From an uncultured Pseudomonadota bacterium (GTDB taxonomy: Bacteria > Pseudomonadota > Gammaproteobacteria > Burkholderiales > Usitatibacteraceae): a DNA stretch of 6,447 nt. A program made the translations under genes and the position numbers. The first letter of the stretch is position 1. Each line of letters begins with the position of its first letter. The notes under the pieces were generated by a model. The model did not search any database and had not been told where the DNA came from. It was given only the letters and a program-made list of their open reading frames with translations. Positions 1 to 6,447 of this stretch are shown here, in pieces. The stretch spans positions 1 through 6,447 of the forward strand of contig CAMPHL010000158.1 of assembly GCA_946885905.1 (NCBI GenBank), read 5' to 3'.

Positions 1-1
1 G

Positions 2-1108
2 GCCCCCAAGACCGTGAAGATCCGCGTCCAGTCGGTGATCCCCACCACCGCGGATGAGGTGACGATGCTGAAGGAGTTCGCGGCCGACGTGGCCGCGCTC
101 ACCAACAACACCGTGACCTTCGAGGTGCTCCCCGCCGGCGCCGTCGTCGCGGTGAACGACACCCTGGACGCGGTGGACAAGGGCCTCATCGAGGGCGGCT
201 TCGCCTGGACACACTACTGGTCCGGCAAGCACCCGGCCGCCGCGCTCTTCGGCTCTCCGGCCGCGGGCTCGGGCGTCGGCATGGACAACTTCGCCTGGGT
301 GTCGTGGTTCCTCTACGGCGGCGGCAAGGAGCTCTACGACCAGCTTTGGGTGGAGATGAAGGTCAACGTGAAGGGCTTCATCCTGCAGCCGGTGGGCCCC
401 GAGGCGCTCGGCTGGTTCAAGAAGCCGATCAACTCGATGGCCGATTTCCGCAAGCTGCGCTTCCGCGCGCCGCCCGGAATCCCCGGCCAGATCTACAACG
501 ACATCGGCGTGGCTGCGGTGGCGATGGGCGGCGGCGATATCCTGCCGGGCCTGGAAAAGGGCGTCATCGACGCGGCCGAGTGGTGCTGCCCGAAGCCCGA
601 CCTCACCTATGGCTTCCAGAAGGTGCTCAAGCACTACTACCTCGAGGGCCTGCACCAGGTGGTGGTGAACGCGGACCTCTACATCAACGGCGACGTCTGG
701 AAGTCGCTCTCGCCCACGCAGCAGAAGGCGGTCGAGGTCGCGGCCAACGCCTCGCTCATGAAGACCGTGGCCTACCGGATCCACGAGAACGGCAAGGCCT
801 TGAAGGAGCTCACCGAGAAGCACGGCGTGATCGTCCACGAGAGCCCTGCCGACTACTTCAAGGAGTACGGCGCGGCCGCGATGAAGAATTTCCAGAAGAA
901 CGCCGACGCGAACCCCTTCTTCAAGAAGGTCTGGGACAGCCAGAAGGCATGGGCCGACGTAGCCATCCCGTTCTGGGCGCGCGCGCAGAGGGCGAACGCC
1001 TCGATGGGCGGCGCTTACGCCGAGGTCCTCAAGAAGGGCAAAGGCGGCGCCGCACCCGCGAAGGCCACGCCTGCAAAGGCCGACGCCAAGCCGGCACCGA
1101 AGAAGTAG
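2..1108 (+). CDS. dctP: TRAP transporter periplasmic substrate-binding protein (DctP/TakP type), 5' partial
   Basis: This is the periplasmic binding protein that captures a small organic acid and delivers it to the DctQ-DctM membrane complex encoded just downstream. The frame is open to the left edge, so the start and signal peptide lie outside the window; the GTG at 14 is almost certainly an internal valine. Numbering from that GTG, the family hallmarks are GWFKKPI (133-139), the conserved ligand-carboxylate arginine in LRFRAPPG (R151), GGGDILPGLEKGVIDAAEW (172-190) with the Glu-Trp pocket pair E189-W190, and the YGF...HYYLEGLHQ segment (199-215). These match the 'mannitol/chloroaromatic' TRAP branch that includes the alpha-keto-acid binder TakP. 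Two oddities stand out: a vicinal Cys pair (C191-C192) directly after the pocket Trp, and a roughly 25-residue Lys/Ala/Pro-rich tail (340-364) after the normal domain end. Family assignment is firm; the ligand is not known. Confidence 0.93.
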   Translation, partial: APKTVKIRVQSVIPTTADEVTMLKEFAADVAALTNNTVTFEVLPAGAVVAVNDTLDAVDKGLIEGGFAWTHYWSGKHPAAALFGSPAAGSGVGMDNFAWVSWFLYGGGKELYDQLWVEMKVNVKGFILQPVGPEALGWFKKPINSMADFRKLRFRAPPGIPGQIYNDIGVAAVAMGGGDILPGLEKGVIDAAEWCCPKPDLTYGFQKVLKHYYLEGLHQVVVNADLYINGDVWKSLSPTQQKAVEVAANASLMKTVAYRIHENGKALKELTEKHGVIVHESPADYFKEYGAAAMKNFQKNADANPFFKKVWDSQKAWADVAIPFWARAQRANASMGGAYAEVLKKGKGGAAPAKATPAKADAKPAPKK

Positions 1109-1178
1109 CCCCGATGAAGTCGCCCGCCCGGCGCTCGTTCACGCGAGCCCCGGGCGGGACCCTTTTCGCAAGGCGCCA
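1109..1178 (+). other. Intergenic spacer of the TRAP operon
   Basis: This 70-base gap between the binding-protein stop and dctQ is the only sizeable gap inside the operon. It holds a strong hairpin (1123-1158), a short T run (1163-1166) and a weak ribosome-binding site AAGG (1170-1173) five bases before the dctQ ATG. I see no promoter that I could defend. Confidence 0.7.
1123..1166 (+). terminator. Hairpin plus short T run between binding-protein gene and dctQ (attenuator or mRNA-stability element)
   Basis: CCCGCCCGG (1123-1131) pairs perfectly with CCGGGCGGG (1150-1158). After one C-C mismatch (1132/1149), GCTCG (1133-1137) pairs with CGAGC (1144-1148), leaving a 6-base loop. The stem is followed by ACCC and TTTT (1163-1166). 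The U run is short and separated from the stem by four bases, so termination would be partial at best. Hairpins in this position are known in binding-protein transporter operons. There they either stabilise the upstream mRNA or reduce read-through, so that the binding protein outnumbers the membrane subunits. That role is inferred here; the pairing itself is visible. Confidence 0.6.
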
Positions 1179-1775
1179 ATGACCGAGCACAACCTCACCG
1201 ACGAGATGATCGCCGGGCGGCGGCCCGATTCCCACGGCCACCTGCCCGAGGACATGCCGCGCTGGATGTCGACAAGCATCGTCGCCATCGACACCTTCAG
1301 CCTGTGGATCGGACGCGTGATCGCCTGGGCGACCCTCCCGCTCATGGGCGCGATGATCTACGAGGTCGTCGCGCGCTACTTCTTCACCGCCCCCACCCTC
1401 TGGGCCTACGACATAAGCCGCATGATCTACGGGGGGATGTTCGTCCTCGGCGCGGCCTACGCGCTCTCCAAGGGCGTGCACATCCGCTCCGACTTCCTCT
1501 ATCGAAAGTGGAGCGTCCAGACGCAGGGCCGCGTGGACACCTTCCTGTACGCGTTCTGCTACTTCCCCGCGATGATCATCCTGCTGTGGGTATCGTCGGA
1601 CTGGGCCTGGAACTCGCTCTCGCGCGGCGAGCGCGGCACCGATACCTCGTGGATGCCGCTGCTGGGGCCGGTGAAGAGCACGCTTCCGATCGGCGTCGCC
1701 TTCCTGGTAATCCAGGGCGTCTCCGAGCTGCTGAAGAGCGTGCACGCGGCGCGGAAGGGAAAGTGGCCCGCATGA
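1179..1775 (+). CDS. dctQ: TRAP transporter small permease subunit (DctQ family)
   Basis: This is the small inner-membrane subunit of the TRAP carrier, which pairs with DctM and docks the loaded binding protein. The 198-residue product has four hydrophobic segments near 41-63, 82-98, 121-139 and 166-187. The family signature spans TM1-TM2: VVARYFF (63-69), then APTLWAYDISR (71-81) and GVHIRSDFLY (99-108), equivalent to the usual Arg...Trp-x-x-Glu...His-x-Arg-x-Asp pattern. Asp replaces the more common Glu after the conserved Trp. The first ~30 residues are a polar, charged N-terminal extension before TM1. The ATG at 1179 was chosen because AAGG (1170-1173) lies five bases upstream. The Met codon at 1254 (residue 26) has GAGGA only one base before it and is a poor alternative. 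The stop overlaps the dctM start (ATGA), implying translational coupling. Confidence 0.94.
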   Translation: MTEHNLTDEMIAGRRPDSHGHLPEDMPRWMSTSIVAIDTFSLWIGRVIAWATLPLMGAMIYEVVARYFFTAPTLWAYDISRMIYGGMFVLGAAYALSKGVHIRSDFLYRKWSVQTQGRVDTFLYAFCYFPAMIILLWVSSDWAWNSLSRGERGTDTSWMPLLGPVKSTLPIGVAFLVIQGVSELLKSVHAARKGKWPA

Positions 1776-3092
1776 GCCCCGAGATGATCGGCCTCGCCAT
1801 GGTGGGCGCCATGCTGGTGGGGATCTTCGTGGGTTTCCCGATCTCCTTCACCCTCATCTTCCTCGGCATCGCCTTCGGCTACTGGGGCTTCGGCAAGCTG
1901 GTCTTCTACCTCATGACGCTGCAGTTCAACGCGACCATGATGGAGCAGACGCTCGCCGCGGTGCCGCTCTTCGTCTTCATGGGCATCATGATGGAGCAGG
2001 CGAACCTGATGGAACGCCTGTTCGACGCGGTGCAGCGCATGCTCTCGCGCGTGCGCGGCTCGCTCTACCTCGCCGTCATGTTCGTGGCGACGATCTTCGC
2101 CGCGGCCACCGGGATCGTGGGCGCCTCGGTCACGATCCTCGGCATCATGGCGGGCAAGTCGATGATCCGCTCCGGCTACGACGTCCAGCTCTCCTCGGGC
2201 CTCATCGCCGCGGGCGGAACGCTCGGCATCCTCATTCCGCCCTCGATCATGCTGGTGGTGATGGGGCCGGTGCTGGAAGTGCCGGTCACCACGCTCTTCG
2301 CGGCGGCGATCGTGCCCGGCATCATGCTGGCACTCATGTTCACCGGCTACGCGATGCTGCGCTGCTACATCAATCCCGCGCTCGGCCCGGCGCTCACGGT
2401 CGAGCAGCGCAGCGAGGGATCGATGCGCGACGTCTGGATCCAGTTCTTCCTCGGGCTGGTGCCCCCGGCGATCCTGGTGCTGGCGGCGCTCGGCAGCATC
2501 GTCTTCGGCCTCGCGACGCCGACGGAGGGCGCGGCCTGCGGCGCCCTGGGCGCGCTCCTGCTCACGGCGGCCTACGGGCGCCTGAGCTGGCGCAACCTCC
2601 ACGTTGCGCTGGTGAAGACGCTCGAGATCACGGTCCTCATCCTCTTCCTGGTCGCGGCGTCGAACTTCTTCGGCGCCGTGTTCGCCAAGCTCGGCACGCC
2701 CACGCTCCTCACGGACACGCTGCTGGGGATGGACCTGAACCCGTACGTGACGCTCGCCATCATCATGGCGCTCATCTTCCTGCTCGGCTGGCCGCTGGAG
2801 TGGGTGCCGATCGTGCTGATCGTGGTGCCGTTCCTGATCCCGCTGGTGGTGAAGCTCGGCTTCGACAAGGCGTGGTTCGGGATCCTGGTCGCGGTGAACC
2901 TGCAGACGGCGTGGCTCTCGCCACCCGTAGCGATGTCGGCCTATTTCCTGAAGGGCGTGGTGCCGCAGTGGGAGCTGGGCGACATCTACAAGGGAATGAT
3001 CCAGTTCATGGCGCTGCAGCTCCTCGGGCTGATCCTCATCATCGCGTTCCCGCAGATCGCGCTCTGGCTGCCCGAATACATCTACGGGAAAT

Positions 3093-3094
<2 letters not shown>
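1772..3094 (+). CDS. dctM: TRAP transporter large permease subunit (DctM family)
   Basis: This is the channel-forming subunit of the TRAP transporter; it moves the substrate into the cytoplasm using the sodium gradient. The product is 440 residues, close to the usual ~430, and hydrophobic throughout, consistent with about a dozen membrane segments. Diagnostic motifs are VPLFVFMG (64-71), ATGIVGASVTILG (112-124), the first hairpin motif GTLGILIPPS (149-158), GLATPTEGAACGALGA (246-261), LGWPLEWVPIVLIVVP (338-353) and the second, inverted-repeat-related hairpin motif NLQTAWLSPPVAMSAYF (376-392). The ATG at 1772 overlaps the dctQ stop by four bases and has the purine stretch AAGGGA (1755-1760) eleven bases upstream; coupled re-initiation is likely. 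The same frame stays open upstream to about 1304 inside dctQ, but that part has no membrane character and is antisense-like noise of GC-rich DNA. Assignment is very firm; substrate specificity is not readable from this subunit. Confidence 0.97.
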
Positions 3095-4414
<1,320 letters not shown>

Positions 4415-4422
4415 AGGCCGCC

Positions 4423-5190
4423 ATGCCCGCTCCAGCCTGTTTCAGCCTCGATGGGCGCGTAGCGATGGTCACGGGCGCGAGCTCCGGCATCGGGCGCGAG
4501 ATCGCCCTCGCCCTGGCGGAGGCGGGCGCGCGGGTCGTGCTGGCCGCGCGACGCGAGGCCGAGCTCGATGCCGTCCGTGGCGAGATCGAGGCGATGGGTA
4601 CGCGCGCGGCCACCGTCGCCGCGGACCTCGCGGACCGCGCGCAGCTCAAAGCCGCCGCGGTCGAGGCCGCCGAGCCCTTCGGACCGCCCGACATCCTGGT
4701 GAACGCAGCGGGCATCAATATCCGCAAACCCATCCTCGAGTTGACCGAGTCGGACTGGGATGCGGTGCTCTCCATCAACCTCGATACGCCCTTCTTCCTC
4801 GGGCAGGCGCTGGCGCCCGCGATGATCGAGCGCGGCTGGGGCCGGATCATCAACGTCGCCTCGCTCCAGTCCGTGCGCGCCTTTCCGATGGGCGCCGCCT
4901 ACGGCGCGTCGAAAGGCGGGATCGCGCAGCTCACGCGCGCGCAGGCCGAAGCGTTCTCGCGCAAGGGCGTCACCTGCAACGCGATCGCCCCGGGCTTCTT
5001 CGCCACGGGCCTCACCGAGCCCGTGGTCCGCGACGCCGCGCGCTGGCAGAAGCTCGCCGAGAGCACGATGATCGGCCGCAACGGCGAGCTGCGCGACCTG
5101 CGCGGCGCGGCCGTGTTCCTGGCGAGCCACGCCTCGGACTACATTACCGGGCAGCTGCTGTTCGTGGACGGTGGGTTCTCGGCCGGGTGA
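4423..5190 (+). CDS. Classical short-chain dehydrogenase/reductase (SDR), gluconate-5-dehydrogenase/FabG-like
   Basis: This cytoplasmic NAD(P)-dependent oxidoreductase of 255 residues has the normal length of a classical SDR. The Rossmann motif TGASSGIG is at 17-24, NAAG at 94-97, and the catalytic tetrad is N119, S147 (INVASLQS), Y160 and K164 (YGASK). The APG turn follows at 179-181 and the C-terminal ITGQLLFVDGGF (241-252) is standard. The segment after the second beta strand, VVLAARRE (38-45), puts arginines where NADP-preferring members have them, so NADP(H) is likelier than NAD. The ATG at 4423 follows the HisD-family stop by eight bases, with GAAGG (4413-4417) as ribosome-binding site. 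The frame is open far upstream but only as a shadow of the previous gene. By position it probably interconverts a hydroxyl and a ketone on the imported substrate, as the accessory 2-dehydrogenases HpsO/HpsP are thought to do. The substrate is not readable from sequence. Confidence 0.95.
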   Translation: MPAPACFSLDGRVAMVTGASSGIGREIALALAEAGARVVLAARREAELDAVRGEIEAMGTRAATVAADLADRAQLKAAAVEAAEPFGPPDILVNAAGINIRKPILELTESDWDAVLSINLDTPFFLGQALAPAMIERGWGRIINVASLQSVRAFPMGAAYGASKGGIAQLTRAQAEAFSRKGVTCNAIAPGFFATGLTEPVVRDAARWQKLAESTMIGRNGELRDLRGAAVFLASHASDYITGQLLFVDGGFSAG

Positions 5191-5200
5191 GACGGCCGAG
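5178..5200. terminator. Inverted repeat at the convergent junction (candidate terminator stem without T run)
   Basis: CTCGGCCG (5178-5185) and CGGCCGAG (5193-5200) form a perfect 8-bp stem with a 7-base loop that contains the SDR stop codon. Neither side is followed by a T run, so this is not a canonical intrinsic terminator. It sits at the end of the plus-strand operon, about 30 bases from the end of the opposing gene, so a role in transcript ending or 3'-end protection is plausible. A weaker stem, ACGCC (5218-5222) with GGCGT (5229-5233), lies on the other side of the junction. Confidence 0.4.
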
Positions 5201-5232
5201 CCCGAGGCAGGCAACTCACGCCGCTGGAGGCG

Positions 5233-6183
5233 TCACCCGAGAGGCACGGCCTTCGCATTGGCGTCCAGCCATTGCTGGAAGCTCGCGAGCTTCGGATTCA
5301 GGCGGCGCGTGCGCTCGACGCTGCGCGAGGCCATGAAGTCCTCGTTGAAGTCGCGATAGAACTGGAACATGTTGCCGAGGTCGTCGGCGCCGGGGAAGTC
5401 GAGGGCGCGGTAGGCCTCCGGCGCCATGTCGTTGTAGACGACTCTCCGGCCCAGCGCCCTCGTGAACGCCACGGCCATGTCCTTGCCGGACACGTGGTCG
5501 CCGGCGATGCCCACCGTCTTTCCGATGTACTCGCAGCCGCGCTTGAAGATCGCGTATGCGGTGGGGCCGATGTCCCCCGCCGCGATGCCGGTGAGCTTGC
5601 CGTCGCCCATGGGCATGGAGATCGCGAGCGTGCCGTCGGGGCCCACCTTCGGCCCCATCCCGAAGTGGATGAAGTTCTCCCAGTAAAAGGAGGTGAGCAG
5701 GAACGTGGTGGGAACTCCCAGGTCGTTCCACACGTGGTCGATCGCGCCCTTGCCGTCGAAGTGGGGCACCTTCCACTGGCCGCCCAGCGTGGGCATGCGC
5801 TCGTCGTCGAGCGGGACCCAGCGGCGCACGTCCTCGAGCGTGGACCAGATCACGTGCTTCAGCCCCGCGGCGCTCGCCGCCTCGGCCATGTTGCGGGCCT
5901 GGGCCTGCTCCCTCTCGGGAGAGAAATGCTCCCAGAAGTTGGTCACGCTGAAAGCGCCGTAGGCGCCGGCGAAGGCCTTCTCCAGGGTCGCGGAGGCATC
6001 GAGATCGGCCTCGACCACCTCGGCGCCCATCTCGGCCAGCGCGCGTGCCTTGTCCGAGTCCTTGTGGCGGGTGATGGCGCGGACGGCGAAGCCGCCCGAG
6101 GGGTCCGCGAGGATGGCGTGTGCCAGGCCACCGCCCTGCGCGCCCGTAGCACCGGTCACTGCGATGATCTTCGTATCGGTCAT
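5233..6183 (-). CDS. NmrA-family NAD(P)-binding protein, NMRAL1/HSCARG-like
   Basis: This is an atypical, extended-SDR-fold protein of 316 residues. The N-terminal dinucleotide motif is GATGAQGGG (11-19), followed by AITRHKDSDKA (36-46), where R39 sits where members bind the NADPH 2'-phosphate. Other shared landmarks are VTNFWE (80-85), KHVIWSTLEDV (109-119), HFDGKG (141-146, with the conserved K145), GVPTTFL (156-162), GDIGP (203-207), LDFPGADDLGNMFQFY (261-276) and LNPK..SFQQWL (295-306). These match human NMRAL1/HSCARG over the whole length. The usual SDR Tyr-x-x-x-Lys active site is absent, so members are thought to sense the NADPH/NADP ratio or act as unusual quinone reductases rather than as ordinary dehydrogenases. 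The ATG at 6183 has the strong ribosome-binding site AAGGGAGGA. The gene follows the dehydrogenase gene by 16 bases on the same strand and is probably co-transcribed with it. Which function applies here cannot be decided. Confidence 0.93.
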   Translation of the reverse strand: MTDTKIIAVTGATGAQGGGLAHAILADPSGGFAVRAITRHKDSDKARALAEMGAEVVEADLDASATLEKAFAGAYGAFSVTNFWEHFSPEREQAQARNMAEAASAAGLKHVIWSTLEDVRRWVPLDDERMPTLGGQWKVPHFDGKGAIDHVWNDLGVPTTFLLTSFYWENFIHFGMGPKVGPDGTLAISMPMGDGKLTGIAAGDIGPTAYAIFKRGCEYIGKTVGIAGDHVSGKDMAVAFTRALGRRVVYNDMAPEAYRALDFPGADDLGNMFQFYRDFNEDFMASRSVERTRRLNPKLASFQQWLDANAKAVPLG

Positions 6184-6187
6184 GTGA

Positions 6188-6196
6188 TCCTCCCTT
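6188..6196 (-). promoter_or_regulatory. Ribosome-binding site of the NmrA-family gene
   Basis: On the minus strand the sequence reads AAGGGAGGA, with GGGAGG five bases before the ATG at 6183. It is the strongest Shine-Dalgarno match in the window and settles the start. It lies entirely in the 16-base gap after the upstream dehydrogenase gene. Confidence 0.8.
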
Positions 6197-6199
6197 GTC

Positions 6200-6447
6200 T
6201 CAAGCCCACGGCAGCAGCACCAGGTTGCCGCGGGCCTCGTTCGCCGCGAGCACCCGATGCGCGTCTGCAGCGCGCGCGAGCGGGAAGGTGCGGTCGAGCA
6301 GCGGCCTCACCCGTCCCGCGGCCACCTGCTCGAGCCCCCAGCGGAAGTCCGCGACGTCGCCCATCAGCGTGCCCAGCAAACGCTTGTGGCCGAAGAAGAA
6401 CTCGCGCACGTGGATCGTGGCCTCCTGGCCCGCGACGAAGCCCATGG
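6200..6447 (-). CDS. Medium-chain zinc-type alcohol dehydrogenase/quinone oxidoreductase, C-terminal part only
   Basis: Only the last ~80 residues are in the window; the N-terminal GroES-like domain and Rossmann core lie beyond the right edge, so the Met codon at 6443-6445 is internal. The visible part is the typical end of a medium-chain dehydrogenase. Numbered from that Met, the return from the Rossmann fold reads [18 protein letters not shown] (12-29) with ADF (32-34). The helix-turn [20 protein letters not shown] (37-56) follows, then [21 protein letters not shown] (59-79), equivalent to the family's 'eAh..l....GKvVl.p'. Whether it binds zinc or is a zinc-free quinone reductase cannot be told, since the diagnostic residues are missing. 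It precedes the NmrA-family gene by 16 bases on the same strand, suggesting one transcript. Confidence 0.88.
   Translation of the reverse strand, partial: MGFVAGQEATIHVREFFFGHKRLLGTLMGDVADFRWGLEQVAAGRVRPLLDRTFPLARAADAHRVLAANEARGNLVLLPWA

Noticed and set aside
1109..1178. An internal promoter for dctQ in the 70-base gap
   Set aside because: No convincing -35/-10 pair is visible in this very GC-rich stretch; the hairpin and the ribosome-binding site explain the gap.
1304..1771. Upstream extension of the dctM frame inside dctQ
   Set aside because: The extension is Arg/Pro/His-rich with no membrane segment, overlaps dctQ out of frame, and the ATG at 1772 gives the normal DctM length.
5462..5962. 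Two plus-strand frames (74 and 89 codons) opposite the NmrA-family gene
   Set aside because: Both are short, have no ribosome-binding site or domain, and are antisense to a well-supported gene.

Overview
The window is a GC-rich (by eye about two thirds G+C) stretch of bacterial chromosome. Codon use is strongly biased to G/C in the third position, and the protein families fit a proteobacterium, most likely a betaproteobacterium. That placement is inferred from composition and family feel only, with no marker gene to confirm it. Coding density is very high. I see no RNA gene, insertion sequence, CRISPR array or integration site.

Region 1 (1-5190, plus strand) is a compact five-gene operon. 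It holds a TRAP-transporter substrate-binding protein (5' end cut by the window), the small membrane subunit DctQ, the large membrane subunit DctM, a histidinol-dehydrogenase-family enzyme and a short-chain dehydrogenase/reductase (SDR). Gaps after dctQ are minimal: a 4-base ATGA overlap, then 12 and 8 bases. The only real gap (70 bases, between the binding protein and dctQ) carries a strong hairpin. The logic is uptake of a small organic anion followed by two NAD(P)-dependent oxidoreductases acting on it. The HisD-family enzyme keeps the whole catalytic and zinc-binding set but has Lys where histidinol dehydrogenase has Tyr in the GDY motif. It sits with a transporter rather than with his genes. 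This resembles sulfopropanediol 3-dehydrogenase (HpsN) and its hps clusters (TRAP carrier + HpsN + extra dehydrogenases). The operon is therefore best read as a catabolic module for dihydroxypropanesulfonate or a related hydroxylated C3-type acid or alcohol. The substrate is inferred, not shown.

Region 2 (5191-5232) is a short convergent junction, with an 8-bp inverted repeat straddling the SDR stop codon.

Region 3 (5233-6447, minus strand) is the end of a second transcription unit running toward the first. A zinc-type/quinone-reductase-like medium-chain dehydrogenase (only its C-terminal ~80 residues are in the window) is followed after 16 bases by a complete NmrA-family NAD(P)-binding protein closely resembling human NMRAL1/HSCARG. 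These two genes are probably co-transcribed. Nothing in the window ties them functionally to region 1.
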